Of a stretch of DNA of 64,000 bases, positions 1-11,531 are shown one piece after another; position 1 is the stretch's first letter, and the number at the start of each line of letters is the position of its first letter. The stretch comes from Diphasiastrum complanatum (taxonomy: Eukaryota; Streptophyta; Lycopodiopsida; Lycopodiales; Lycopodiaceae). A model generated the notes under the pieces. The model ran no database searches, was not told the DNA's origin, and was given only the letters and a program-made list of their open reading frames with translations. The stretch spans positions 58,644,651 to 58,708,650 of the forward strand of contig CM055097.1 in assembly GCA_029204225.1 (NCBI GenBank), given 5' to 3'. Made by a program: the position numbers and the translations under genes.

Positions 1-2853
1 GGGAAGCAGACCTGAATGGTGTAAACAAATCGGACAAGAACCTTCGTCCAAATCCTATGATTAGGTCCTCAGCTTCTAAAGGACAATGATCATGAATTTT
101 AACTGATTTTGACTGTTTGAAGCTCGATAAATTAGGCAACACCTCTTTCATTTTCTTGGTGGAGGCCTCATTCAGTGAACTATTTGTAGTGTAGCATGTG
201 TGCAGAAAACTAAGGCGCCCGCTTAGATAGTTCTGAAAAGTTCCTCAGGAAGATTGGAAGGCACCATTGTTTTTGAATTATGATTGTGTGCCCCACCAAA
301 AGGAGAAATTTAGCAGAGTGCTACTTCATCATGCTCAAGGAAGATAGGGGGATTTCTAATTTGAGCATCTCTTAGCAAACGATTCATCTTACAGTGAACA
401 TATTTTTATGAGCCATACACTCTTTCTTTTAGGCATTCATAGGATCATAGTCATTAGATGGATTCCTTGTGTGCATGGATGCTAGACATTGATGTTTACT
501 TCGATTTTCTTCCAACAAATGGATTCCAATATTCAATAACTGCTCATCAAGTTCTAGATGTCTCGTCATTCTAGTTAATTGGGTACAACCATTCTACAAG
601 GTGGGCATACTTTCTCATTTGGTTGGGAGGTGCTAGCTTGATAATGAGCAGCTTTGACATTTCCATTTTGTTTCACGGGCTGATCAGTCACACTCCCGCA
701 TATTTTGCACTTTTTTACAACAAGTAAAAGCAAACCATATATTAGATATTTTTGAAGTAGTTGGATCTCCGAATTGGCTTTTCTTGGCAGGCTTTTGGGG
801 TGGTGGCGTGGTGCTAGTTGATAATAAGTACCTTTAGCATTTACATCTTTGAAACTCCTTGTGTAGCCTGTTGTGGGCATCATTCACCCTCATTTGCTTA
901 CAGTACACATTTGTGTAAGTAATTAGATCTTGAAATTGGATTGTTACACCCTTTGGGGTTAATGGGCCAAAAGTGACCAATTGGGGTTGATTGGTTGTGA
1001 GTTGAACTCGTTTTAGTGGGTCAACAAAGGGGACAATTTAGGGGCAAGGCTCTTTGAGCCCAAGGAGATTGGATAATGAAGTCCACAAGGCTATATCAGG
1101 TAAAGATAGTGATAGCTTCTAGGGTTTTTCCTTTTACGAAGGTAGAAGAGACAGCCAGGGCTTGAGGCCTTGGCACACGGTGGCTGGAGTTAGTCACCAT
1201 GGTACACCATATAAACTTGCATTTTGTTGATGGAAGTTCTAGCACTCTATCAATATTTCTAGCAAGGAGGAATCATTGAGGGGGATGAGTGTGCATCTTC
1301 TCTAGTTCATGATGGAGCTCTAGCAAGGATTGCGTATAGGACCACTACATGTGCTCTTCTTGGAGTCTGAGGGAGAATGCTGGATATGGTAGGTCATTGT
1401 GATATTTGTGGCTGGGTGGCAAGTAAGTCTCCAAATCCGACTTGTTCGTTATTTCACATACAACCACTATGGATAATGGATCAGGTATGGCTTTTTGTCA
1501 AGTTGTGACATATGGCTGCATTCCTATGGCAACTCTCACGGATGGCTAGTTATCATGTGTTCGAGTTTAGGGTTTTTGTTTGAAAAATCTGAGTGGACAT
1601 TTGTTACCTACATACACTCGATCTCTCTAACCAGGAATCACCCTCATTTTTCACATGTAAGTTAATCAAAAGTTCTCACTTTTGTTTTAAGATGCAGTAA
1701 TCCCCTTTGTCTCTCCAATGTCGATGCTTCAAACATTTGTGCAAACAAGCATTTATCGTGTTTTAATCGATTTCCTTGATAGACATTTGTATTTGCCGAC
1801 ATTGTGCCTACATATAGGATGTTACCCTTTTGATCATTTAACAACAAAGTTCAACATGTATTCAGATTCAGGAGTTAGTGGCGTATGTAGATACTATACA
1901 TACTTTTAGTCGTAAATACAAGAGAGAACAAAGATTTAGTTATGTCATTTCTTTGCAAAGATTCGTTACCTTATATAAGCACTTCAAATATTATGAGCAT
2001 GCCGAATAGTCAAATCAAGTTTGACAACTTTGTCTTGAAGTTTGAGGATGAAAATAAACTATGATGAAAAAGATGAAAAAGTCTCTCTAGAAAAATGAGG
2101 TTAAGTGAATTTGCAACACCGATTGTTTTGGGCCCTAGACGATTCTATTTGGGCACGAAATCACAAAGCTAAATGATTTCAAAGGTGACCATTTACTTTT
2201 GGCTTTCACTATGGTGCACAAGATAAGCTACTTATGTGGAAGCCCCAAGAGGTAAATAATGCAAAATAAAGGACTAGCATAGAAAAAGCAAGAGAATTGG
2301 GTGAGACGAGACAAAGGGTTGAGAGCAAAAAAAGATAGATCTTATTTGTGAGTCTTTAAAAGAGTACTCGAACACTATTGCACAAAAGGCTAGATGGAGA
2401 TTGTAAATCATACGAGCTTATCTTAGTCTAGGTTGCTACAAAGGAAGAATACAGGTACCATTCTTGTGGCTTAGTAGACTTGTGATTGTGAAAAGGACGG
2501 CGAATCATGCAAAGAGCTCTTAGATATTAGTAGATTTGGCATAAGTAGACATTAAAAAAAAATGTAGAGATATGTAATGAATGACAAGGGGTTGGTTGCC
2601 TCGCAAAAGTGTGTAGTATAAGAAATTTCTTTAAGAAGTAATTTCAACTACATCTTTAATCAAGTAATAAAATTGAATAGAAATAGATGATGTTTGTGCT
2701 ATTCATTCTTGTTACTAATTGTGTTAGGAATAGATTTTTTTCTCAAAATACAAATTTATCTTTATGTTGGGTGGCTGGAAACGTAGCTTACAATGTCTTA
2801 TTCATCATCAAACTAGCATTGTCATAGGTTCTTTGTGGCTTATTGTTATTCTA
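1..2853. other. No recognisable gene
   Basis: This stretch is AT-rich and its reading frames are all short. None resembles a family I know. A TGTTACACCC string near 941 and a TATA-like site near 1210 could belong to an LTR, but no second copy and no primer site were seen. I assign nothing here. Confidence 0.5.
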
Positions 2854-3358
2854 GCATTAGGGCCCTTTTTGGACTCAAAAAGGGCCTCTTCCTTGCCTAA
2901 ACGTGTTTGCTAATTACGATTAATTAACCCACTAATTGTCCTATGTGGCAGTTCACCATGGGTTTATCATGGCTTAACTCACATTTCAATAGGCTTCACT
3001 TAGGGCCTAGTGTAATATAACAAGGACAAATGATTTTAATGTTATCTAAAATCTTGAATCCAATATGACTTTCAATTTTCACGGCCTTCAAAAGTCGTTT
3101 TTAATAACTCAGAATGTCAGAAAAGGGGGCACAATATTTCATTGGGCCCCCATATTGAAAAAAATTTCAAAAAAAAAGTTGGGGGGGAGGAGGGATTGAG
3201 GTACAATCCCCCTCCCCCCCCCCTCGGTCCCCCTTGTGTACGCTCTCCCAGCCCCCTTTGCCCGCTGGCTGCGCTGTCCAGCGGGCCCCCCACCTTCCTC
3301 CCTCCGGGCCGTTGACATGAGTGAGGGCGCAAGACCCGGAGGGATCCACGCCCCCCCC

Positions 3359-3389
<31 letters not shown>

Positions 3390-3541
3390 ACACACATCTT
3401 CTTGCACGGCCATCGAGGAGGGGAGGGGGAGAAGTCGCGCCACTAGCCCACGCGTGCCTCTCCCTCTCCCTGGGCGCGCGTGGGCTGGTGGCGCGACTTC
3501 TCCCCCTCCCCTCCTCGATGGCCGTGCAAGAAGATGTGTGT

Positions 3542-3572
<31 letters not shown>

Positions 3573-4105
3573 GGGGGGGGGTGGCGTGAATCCCTCTGGG
3601 TCTTGCGCCCTTACTCATGTCAGCGGCCCGAAGGGAGGAAGGTGGGGGGCCCGCTGGACAACGCAGCCAACGGGCAAAGGGGGCTGGGAGAGGGTACACA
3701 AGGGGGAGCAGGGTGGGGGATTGTACCTCAATCCCCCCTCCCCCCCCCAACTTTTTTTTTGAAATTTTTTTCAATATGGGGGCCCAATGAAATATTGTTC
3801 CCCCTTTTCTGACATTCTGAGTTATTAAAAACAACTTTTGAAGGCCGTGAAAAAATAGCTATATTTTCATTTAAATTTGAACTTGAGCCATGTCCTATCA
3901 TCATTATTATGGGTTGAGGAAGTAGAGTTAGAAGAGAGTTAGTGGGTGGGTTAGGATTGGAGATCTAATTTACACCATTGGATGTGCCATGTCATATGGA
4001 CCATTCCATCTCAATTGTCACTCTCTTATTGGTACACATGTCGTCATTAACACTAATTATAATTAGTGAAGAGGCCCTTTTTGAGTCCAAAACGGGCCCT
4101 AATGC
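2854..4105. mobile_element. Fold-back (MITE-like) element with 37-bp terminal inverted repeats
   Basis: The left end (2854-2890) and the reverse complement of the right end (4069-4105) match at 36 of 37 bases. Both ends open with GCATTAGGGCCC. Each terminal repeat contains its own short palindrome, GGCCCTTTTT...AAAAAGGGCC. Inside lies the much larger palindrome at 3079-3851. No transposase frame is present, so the element would be non-autonomous. No clear target-site duplication was found: flanks TATTCTA and GAGTTTT differ, although a TA dinucleotide inside the repeat could be the target if the true tip is GGGCCC. The superfamily is not assigned. Confidence 0.75.
3079..3851. repeat. Near-perfect ~770-bp palindrome with G/C and CA/TG tracts
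   Basis: The left arm is about 3079-3453 and the right arm about 3475-3851, with a short C/T-rich centre. Outward from the centre each arm carries a segment containing the string GCGCGACTTCTCC or its complement, a CA or TG microsatellite, a long C or G homopolymer, a GC-rich block and an A/T-rich end. The several short reading frames here are translations of this low-complexity DNA and are not genes. Confidence 0.9.
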
Positions 4106-4113
4106 GAGTTTTT

Positions 4114-4516
4114 TGTTAGGGATACTACTTTATTGAACTTGCTTTTGCATTGCACTTGTGGCTAGAGTTGACTACGTAGTCTTTGGATGTATTTTTTGAT
4201 ACTAAGCTTTCTTTGGATGTTAAGAATTGGTGTTCTTAGGCTAAAGTGAGATTCGTTTAATCATTACTTGGACTATAATGAAAAGGACTATGTATATGTT
4301 AACATTCGTAAAGGTTGTTAACAACAGCCTGTTAGCTTTCTTATGCTCAGCCTTAACAAATCAGAGCGCAATTTTTGTCTCACTACTATATTGTTCATTT
4401 GTGCAATTTTGTATGAATGATTCATCTTGAATATTCTTGCTACTAATTGTTGCGTTTCCGTTCCTACACGCCTACGCTCAAGCTTCTGCTGCCAGTCATC
4501 CCCATGTTTTACGACA
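4114..4516 (+). repeat. Candidate 5' LTR of a decayed copia element
   Basis: A TGTTAGGGATAC start and a ...CGACA end immediately precede a copia primer-binding site, giving a TG...CA segment of about 400 bp. The end matches the ...CCGACA end of the related LTR at 35908-36497. The matching 3' LTR was not found, so the left boundary is uncertain. Confidence 0.4.
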
Positions 4517-4528
4517 TGGTATCAGAGC
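4517..4528 (+). promoter_or_regulatory. Copia primer-binding site
   Basis: TGGTATCAGAGC is complementary to the 3' end of plant initiator methionine tRNA, the usual primer of Ty1-copia reverse transcription. It lies directly after the candidate LTR and upstream of gag remnants in the same orientation. Confidence 0.85.
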
Positions 4529-4686
4529 GGGCATTTCAGTAATCTGTATTTCTACTACGGATTATTAGTCTTGTTTCTACCAAGACGTCTCTCTAGCAAA
4601 CGCACATCCAACAGTATTCCGACAATCGTTGTTTCTACCAACGATGTCGCTCAACCAGAATGGATCCATCATCTAGTTAATCTCTT

Positions 4687-4955
4687 ATTGACAAACTCGA
4701 TGGAGATAACTACCATCTCTGAAAATTCAAGATGAAGGTTATACTACTAGCCAAAGAACTATGAGACATCGTTGATGGCACAGAGCTCAAACCAGAAGGT
4801 GGTGCAGCCAGCATCACCAAGTGGAGATTGAGAGATGGCAAAGCATTTGCCATGATCACCCTCAACATCAAGGATACTCAGGTCAGCCACATACGTGCTG
4901 CTTAGACTGCTAAGAATGCATACGTTCACTACAAAAATAGATACTCTTGCCACTG
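4687..4955 (+). pseudogene. Copia gag N-terminal remnant
   Basis: The frame reads DKLDGDNYHL, a stop, KFKMKVILLAKEL, a stop, and then a run matching the gag of the related copia at 36.7 kb (TELKPEGG against TEVKPEDD; DGKAFAMITLNI against DGKAFALIILNI). Gag coats the element's RNA in virus-like particles. At least three in-frame stops show decay. The match ends near 4955 in a YVHYKNRYS stretch. The rest of the element resumes at about 7623, so foreign DNA of about 2.7 kb lies between. Confidence 0.7.
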
Positions 4956-6699
4956 TACAGGCTGATAATAAAGGATTCGCATTTGTGAGTGAATATATAC
5001 AACAAAATTTAAAGCCTTACGCAGCTACAATTCCAGGCTCAACACTAACTTGGATTTCATATAATCTACTCACATATAGATGGAAAGGAGATAGACCATT
5101 TGTTGCTCATCTCATGACTTGCAACATGTTTTTAGCTTACGAGAAGATGAGATGCTTGTGATACTGGCAAAGTTTCAAAATGGAAGTTCTACATTCGACC
5201 ACTCCATGCCAGATGATACATTTCAGAAAGCAACACATATACTATCGAAAAGGCCCTAGCAAAAGTACTGTGTGAATTGAAGACACTACAACTGCCACTA
5301 ATTGAGAGAAGGCCGTTTGTGAAATTATCCCCTTGCAGTATTGAAATCTCTTACAAAGGCAAGGAAATCAAACTTGCAACTACTGAGGAACATGATGCAT
5401 GATCTCAAGCCTATAGACAATGTCATGCTTCATTTATGTTTTGATGAGACGTACCATTGGGGCTATGGAGATAAGAGATTTAGTAGATATCTAATATTTC
5501 TTGATTTCTTTGAAGTAATTTGGTAGTTGCCGCTTTCTTCATTGTATTGGAGTTGGTGGTTGCATACTTTGAAGTTTCTTGCTAGCCCATGGAGGTGGTG
5601 ATGTGGCTATTGTGAAGAATAGGCAAAATCTAGCTTGATTACTTTGCAATTTCATGTACATATGTAAATCTCACACATGTGGAGCATGTTTCCACGTGTG
5701 GAGGGTAGGCATAATCATATTAGATCATGAATGTTGAGTTTTAATAGTTAATAGGGTAGCTACTCGAGTTCTAGTAAAATTGTGACACTTGTCACACATT
5801 CTGAGGCCAATCAAAATGTGAGGTGGAATTCATGAGGTCCAATCTTTTTGAAAGGTGCAAATCTAGGGGTCCAATCATGATGTAGAAAGGCAATCAATGG
5901 GGTCCAATCATTTGTGAGCATAGTTTGATGAGAGTTTTGGCTTTTTTCTCTATGTTCTCTCTCTACTCGAGTGTAAGGGCTCCATTTTCTCTCTCTACCC
6001 ATATGGACAGAGGTGCTCAGACACGTGTGAGATCACTAAAATTTGAATGGTTGGTGTTTCTCCAGTAGAGATATACATGCATAATTCAATGGCGCATGGA
6101 GGTTCTTGAAAGAATGTTGAAGCAGATAGAGCAACAGACGGCTGTGAAGATGCATGGCGGCTGTGTGGTTGATTAGGGATTGTGCCCTATTGCTCGTTTT
6201 CTTGGGGGAAAGAAAAAACCTTTTTTAGTGTTTTGCATGCCTTGAAGGTATAGTTATGGCTATCGCATGGTTGAGACTTTGCATTATGGGTTAATTTTGG
6301 TTTATCCAGGGTCTGAACTGTTTTTTGCATGTGAAGATAGTCTATGTTTGGTAATAGATTTCCCATTCGTTGGCTACTTTTTCAGTAAAGGCATGGGAGA
6401 CAATCAAATCTAACTAGGGATTACCATAAGAGAAACCTATATCGATTCAGGAAGATGATTTTTGAGAATCTGACTAGATCAATGTGAGTGAGAATAATTA
6501 TGGATTCTCCAGGTCATTTGGGACAATATAATTTTTGCTATCCTAACAGTTCGTCTATGAATTGGGTCATGGATTTTAGATGACGGCAAGTTATGCAGCC
6601 CTCATGGGTTACCTTTTCCGAAATGGTACCCGGTTCAAGAAAATCTAATTTTTCTAGTATTGTGCTTGATGGTGAATAAACTTTGAAAGCATGTGTTCT
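4956..6699. other. Unassigned insert sequence inside the copia element
   Basis: Short open frames at 4956-5161 and 5341-5526 (+) do not resemble a family I know. The string GGGGTCCAATCAT occurs twice (about 5870-5910) and G-box-like CCACGTGTGG lies near 5690. The stretch separates the gag remnant from the segment related to the 16.6-17.7 kb DNA, and may be the more diverged part of that same insertion. Confidence 0.35.
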
Positions 6700-7622
6700 C
6701 CCCAGATTGAATGTTAAAAATGAGTTTTTCCTTTTCTGTTGAATTCCGAACTTGAGTTAAAGTTTGAAATCTGTTATTTGTCCAGGATATTTCTAATCGA
6801 TATTGATCGTTGGAAATGAATCAAGTGAACGTTTGTGCAAGATACTTGTCAAAATTAATTTTAAAACCGTCAAACAATATGAAATGGCTAGATAAATGAG
6901 TGATGATAGAACTCTTTATCCGATCAGTGGAATCTTGTTTGGATACAGTTTAAGAGTTCTGAAATCCTATTGGTACGTCTTCTTAGTATCTTAGCTGAAA
7001 TAGATTTTCAAGGAACTGAAAATTATAAGGAGAGAAGAAGAGTGGACATCAGAGGTAGTAAGTGTGATCGGGAAACGTATTTCGCAGTTAGGATTTTGGT
7101 TATCCCAGTAAATAATTGCTTAATACCAGATTATAATTTCTTGGATTAAATTCATTTAGTTGAATTCATAACTGATGTCTTTGTGACCATTGAGTTATCC
7201 GTAGTTTTGGATGTCAATTGTGATGTTAAAAGAGGAATCTGATACATGGATTACATTGGATCTGTTAATTAATAGAAGCTTGTCCCTAGAGTTAATGCTC
7301 TTGGATCCAATGGGATTCAAAAAAGGATCAAAATGTAACGTGGAACCATGTTAATCCTTCTGTTTAAGTCACAAGATCAGATGTGGATTCGTGATATCCA
7401 TTTGATAGGCATGCCAGTCATCTAAATAAAAAGAGATTCTCCAGTTTTGAAACAAGAGATAATTTTCTTATATGGATTATAGGACAGGTAGATGATTGGT
7501 GGATCTCTAGAATTTTAGATAAGGCGGTTAAGGGTTTTTTGGAAGGAAAAGCTGATGGTATGGGACATCAATAATTTTGGAAAGAGAATTCTAGGACTGT
7601 AAAGATTTGATGATCAATGGTG
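6700..7622 (+). mobile_element. Fragment of the non-coding LTR element, inverted relative to the copy at 13.4-19.5 kb
   Basis: This segment aligns with the reverse complement of about 16575-17670. Shared landmarks are CAAGTGAACGTTTGTGCAAG (near 6820), GTCAAACAATATGAAATG (near 6870), a GTGGACATCAGAGGTAGTA stretch (near 7043; its partner differs only slightly) and GGTATGGGACATCA (near 7556). I judge identity at roughly three quarters. Similarity stops at GATGATCAATGGT, where copia sequence resumes, so 7622 is a sharp insertion boundary. There is no coding potential. Confidence 0.75.
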
Positions 7623-8257
7623 CTACAAGAAATAATCGAAGAAGTCAAGACACTTCGTCTACCTCTTCGTCTCATGCTCTTTATATCAACAAGGGCTCGA
7701 AATGACAGAAGCAAAAAAGCTCCAAGCAGTCTGCATTGAATAAACAATAGACTCAAAGTCCAGAACAATCATCGAATCCACATTCGTCGAAGAAAAAGAT
7801 GTTTTGCACGTATTGCAAGTGCAATAACCATGAGATCTAGGATTATTGAATTCTTGAAGCGAAAAATGCAGCCAAGCAACCTGATCAACACGCAAATACA
7901 GTTACAGCATCTCCTGAAGTCGAAATGGACAAAGGCGCTTTTACGGTCAAAGACTAATACGTGAATTCAAATGATTCGTGGTTTTTGGATTCCGGAGCTA
8001 CTCAACATATGACCAATCATCGTGAGATTTTTCATTCTTATATGCCTTACAACACAAAGACGTATGTTCATTTTGGTGATGATAGCACTCACACTATCGA
8101 AGGTGAAGGTATTGTAAGATTAAGGTTCCAACATGATCAATTCAAACTACTGACAAAAGTCTTGTATGTTTCTAAACTCTCGACAAATTTGTTATTAGTA
8201 AGTAGAATTACAGATTTGATGCGAAAAATGCGCTCAGAAAATGTAAATTCCAGCTAG
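7623..8257 (+). pseudogene. Copia gag zinc-knuckle and protease remnant
   Basis: From 7623 the sequence closely follows 37190-37775 of the related copia. It has the remains of a CCHC knuckle (CTYCKCNNHEI, then a stop where the last cysteine should be) and an aspartic protease start with FLDSGATQHM near 7985. The protease cleaves the Gag-Pol polyprotein; DSGAT holds its catalytic Asp. Frameshifts and stops separate the blocks, and nothing follows the protease, so this is a truncated dead copy. Confidence 0.8.
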
Positions 8258-8334
8258 AACTCAGGTGACAAACTGATAAAAATCTCGAACGATTCACAAA
8301 ACTCGAATTATTTCTATTCGAGAATAATTCGTGT

Positions 8335-8680
8335 TGGATCAATCAGGCTCTGTAACACAATGAAAATGAAACGAGACGAAATCTAGACGAAAACGAAATG
8401 AAACGAAGCGAAGCAAAACTTAAACGAGCTCTGACATTGATTCATGCTGGAAGTATAGAGATCGCAAAACGACACGAAATAAAACGAAGCACAAGCATTC
8501 GCGAAAAGATCAATCAGGCTCTGTAACGAGACGAGAAGAGACGAAACAAAACAAGAAAAAAATGAAACGAAACGAAACGAAACTTAAGTGAGTTCTGAAA
8601 TTGATTTACGCTTATAGCCAAGTGATCGCGAAGCAAAACACGAAGCGAAAGGATTCACAAACAAGATCAGTTCATCAAGA
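8335..8680. repeat. Two tandem ~170-bp units rich in GAAAC
   Basis: Each unit starts with GATCAATCAGGCTCTGTAA (near 8336 and 8510), runs through a degenerate (GAAAC)n tract, then a TGA.ATTGATT.A.GCT segment and a GATCGC(A/G)A string. Units differ by small insertions. They lie between the truncated protease and the 3' end of the minus-strand copia. Confidence 0.65.
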
Positions 8681-8693
8681 ATTCATATATGAT

Positions 8694-9257
8694 TGCTGGT
8701 CACTGTTGGCTACATCATTCCTACAATCCTTCAGAGTGTAGACATACACTGCTGATCTACGTTAACAGATTAATATAGCATTCAACAAAATCAAACCAAA
8801 GTGCGGAATTGCAAGCGAATCAGACACACGAATTATAACAGACAAAAATACATTCGAGATCATACAATCATACAAAATAATATGTGCATAACAACTACAA
8901 TATTATCTATTGATTTTCTAATTTTTCAAGCACTGCATGACAGATCCACGCAATGCATTGGCGTGAGAGAAATACAGTTCTCTCATGAATAATGTCTCGC
9001 TTACTAGCGGACTTCTGGATCTACAGATCCTTTATAAAATTGTCTCGCTCACAGGCGGCCATGTATTTTGTATTTTTTTTTCGTCTTTTTTTGACTTCTT
9101 GTCTTACTTGTATTATGCATCAAACAGAAAGTATATAGTTCGCGAACTTTTCGTGTCGCGTCGTGTAACTTCTAGTTTAGAAAGATTAAACATCTACAAC
9201 TAATCGCGAATCACAAGAGTGGCAGATTAGCCACGACCTAGAGTACTTCTGCTGATG
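8694..9257 (-). repeat. Possible 3' LTR of the minus-strand copia element
   Basis: On the minus strand this segment follows the end of the RNase H frame, contains a TTTTATAAAGG TATA-like site near 9035, and could end in ...GACCAGCA at 8694. A matching 5' LTR was not identified near 20 kb, so both boundaries are guesses from position and composition. Confidence 0.3.
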
Positions 9258-9270
9258 TCATGATATCTGA

Positions 9271-11531
9271 TCAAATATTTGTACCCCATGGTACTTGGCT
9301 GATCTTCTTGGTCAGTTGAGGAGAACGACTGATTTTGTGTCGTGTCGTGTCATGTCGTGTCGTGTCGCCTTTTGTCAAAAGTTCAGGATTGAAAGCTAGC
9401 AAAGCTTTGGCACTAGAAACATTTTGTTTCTTCAGCTCCCTCTCAAAGCATGATAGCTTGACGACTCCAAGACTGCTCCTCTGTTTCTCGAATAGACGTT
9501 TGTCTAAGGCCTTTATGAAAATGTCAGCAACCATGTCTTTCATTCCATTGAAGGTAGTTTGCAGCATCTTCTTCCCAATCAAATCCCTTATCAAGCGGTA
9601 CTTGATCGCAATGTGTTTCGTCCTTGAGTGAAACACATGGTCTTTTGTCAGATGTATTGGAGATGTGTTGTCCATCTGCAAAACCAGAGATTCATTCCCC
9701 GTTTTGTCCAGTTCGTCAAGGAACTATTTGAGCCAAATTATTTCGTTGGCCATCTTTGCTGTTGCAACGTACTCTACTTCGTAGGATGATTGAGCCACAA
9801 TGGTCTGCTTCTTGCTGACTCAGAGAATTGTTGCACCTGACGCGATGGTGCATCCTCCTGAGACACTTTTGCAGTCGTCATTGAGGGATGTCCAGCTAGC
9901 ATCACTGTAGGAAAGTATCTGGAATCCTGCATCACGACAATAACACAAACCAAAATCTTTTGTTAATTGAAGATATTGCAAAATTCGTTTTGCAATCTTC
10001 CAGTGAGTCGAGCCTGGATTCGTGTAGAATTGACTCATTCTGAACATAGCATAAGCAATGTCAGGACGTGTGTTATCTGCAAGGTACATCAACAATCCTA
10101 TCAGTTTCCTATATGGTGTGAGCTACATCAATTCTCTCTCTTCTTCAGTCCTTGAACAATTTTTGTTCGTCAGTATTGTTCCTGTAAGCATTGGAGTATT
10201 CGCTCCTTTGCAATTCAGCATCCCGAAATCTTCTAGAATTTTCTGGGTGTATCTGGACTGATGAAGGTACAATTTACCTCCCTCGTAGTCCCTATCAAGC
10301 TGTAAGCCAAGGTAACACCTGGCTTCTCCTAGATCTACAATCTCAAAATGTTTTGAGATATTATTTTTCACTTCAGCAATAAGTTTCTCACTCTTGCAGA
10401 GTATCAGAGTGTTGTCCACATACACAGTCACAATGATGATCTTTCCATCTGTAATTCTTACATAGACATTGGAATCAACCATTAGTGGCTTGAATCCCAA
10501 GGATTTTAGGGCTTGATCTTTCTTCTTGTACCATTGTCGAGCTGACTGCTTCAGACCATAGATATTCCTATGCATTCTGCATGCATAATTAGGAAGTGAA
10601 TTCGAGACATATCCTGGGGGTTGATCCATGTAGACCTCTTCATCTAGCTCACCATGCAAGAAGGTTGTCTTCTCGTCCACAATGTGGATCCTGAGGTCAT
10701 AAGCAGCTGCATATACAAATAGTAAACGTAGGGACGAATGTTTTACGACAGGAGAGAAGGTCTCAGAATAATCAATACCATATCTCTGAGAAAATCCCTT
10801 TGCTACAAGTCTTGGCTTATATTTCGAGACATCTCCATCTGATCTATACTTTAGCTTGTACACCCATTTGCATTTTACAGCCTTTCGCTTATCTGGTAAT
10901 GACTGCAACGTCCATACCTGGTTCTTCCTCATAGATTCCATCTCCTCATTCATGGCTTGGATCCATTTGTCCTTCTCTGGACATTCAATTGCCTCCTCGA
11001 ATGTCTGTGGTTCGTCATTGAATCCACAGAACTCTTCTGATATAGAAGCAGAGCTGCCTGACACATATCTTGCTGGCGCTCTTCGTTGTCTTGTCGACCT
11101 TCTAGGAGATCCTCTTGGAACTGCAATGCCTTTGCCTTTGTCTGCTCTGCTAGGTCCGGAACCATCTCGGTTTACAGGTACTGTAGCAGAAGGCTGCCTC
11201 TCAAATCTTTGGTCTTCTGATTTGTCACTCGAATGCGAAGCGACTCGAAAATCTTCGTCTTCTGCTCCCTCTGTCACAGTTGACAGATCATAGTACTGTC
11301 TTTCAAGAACTTCATAGCTGACAGGATCATCGTTGGCCATTGTTCTGCTCTCATCAAACTTGACATCCCCGACTGTCTTCATAGTGTTTGTCTCTAGCAT
11401 GTAGACTTTGTAGTATGATGAATTATTGTCATATCCTACAAGATATCCCTTTTCAGCTTTCTCATCAAGCTTCTTTCGAAGCTTATTAGGAATATGTGCA
11501 TAAGCTGCACAACCAAAGATTCTGATGTGAG
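9271..11531 (-). pseudogene. Copia reverse transcriptase and RNase H
   Basis: Reading left from 11531: integrase C-terminal part (IRIFGCAAYAHIPNKLRKKL), a Ser/Arg/Pro-rich linker, then reverse transcriptase (KWIQAMNEEMESM, PRLVAKGFSQ, GIDYSETFSPVVK, FLHGELDEEVYMDQPPGY, YGLKQSARQWY, YLGLQLDRD) and RNase H (YLADNTRPDIAYAM, SYSDASW, HSRTKHIAIKYRLI). One frame runs from 11400 to 9271 but is broken by three stops (10123, 9820, about 9727). The usual catalytic YVDD box reads YVDN near 10410. The protein would copy element RNA into DNA in virus-like particles; this copy is inactive. The C-terminal end runs into a (GTGTC)n tract at 9336-9368. Confidence 0.92.

Noticed and set aside
3117-3834. Several Pro/Gly-rich open frames of 76-231 codons on both strands
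   Set aside because: They are translations of G/C homopolymers and CA/TG tracts inside the palindrome, mirrored on both strands.
4926-4945. CACTACAAAAATAG resembling the terminus of a CACTA transposon
   Set aside because: In frame it encodes the expected copia gag string HYKNRYS, aligned with the related element at 36.9 kb. No opposite terminus or target duplication was found.
8335-9257. Idea that the GAAAC-rich units are a satellite array
   Set aside because: Only two units are present, so there is no array in this window.
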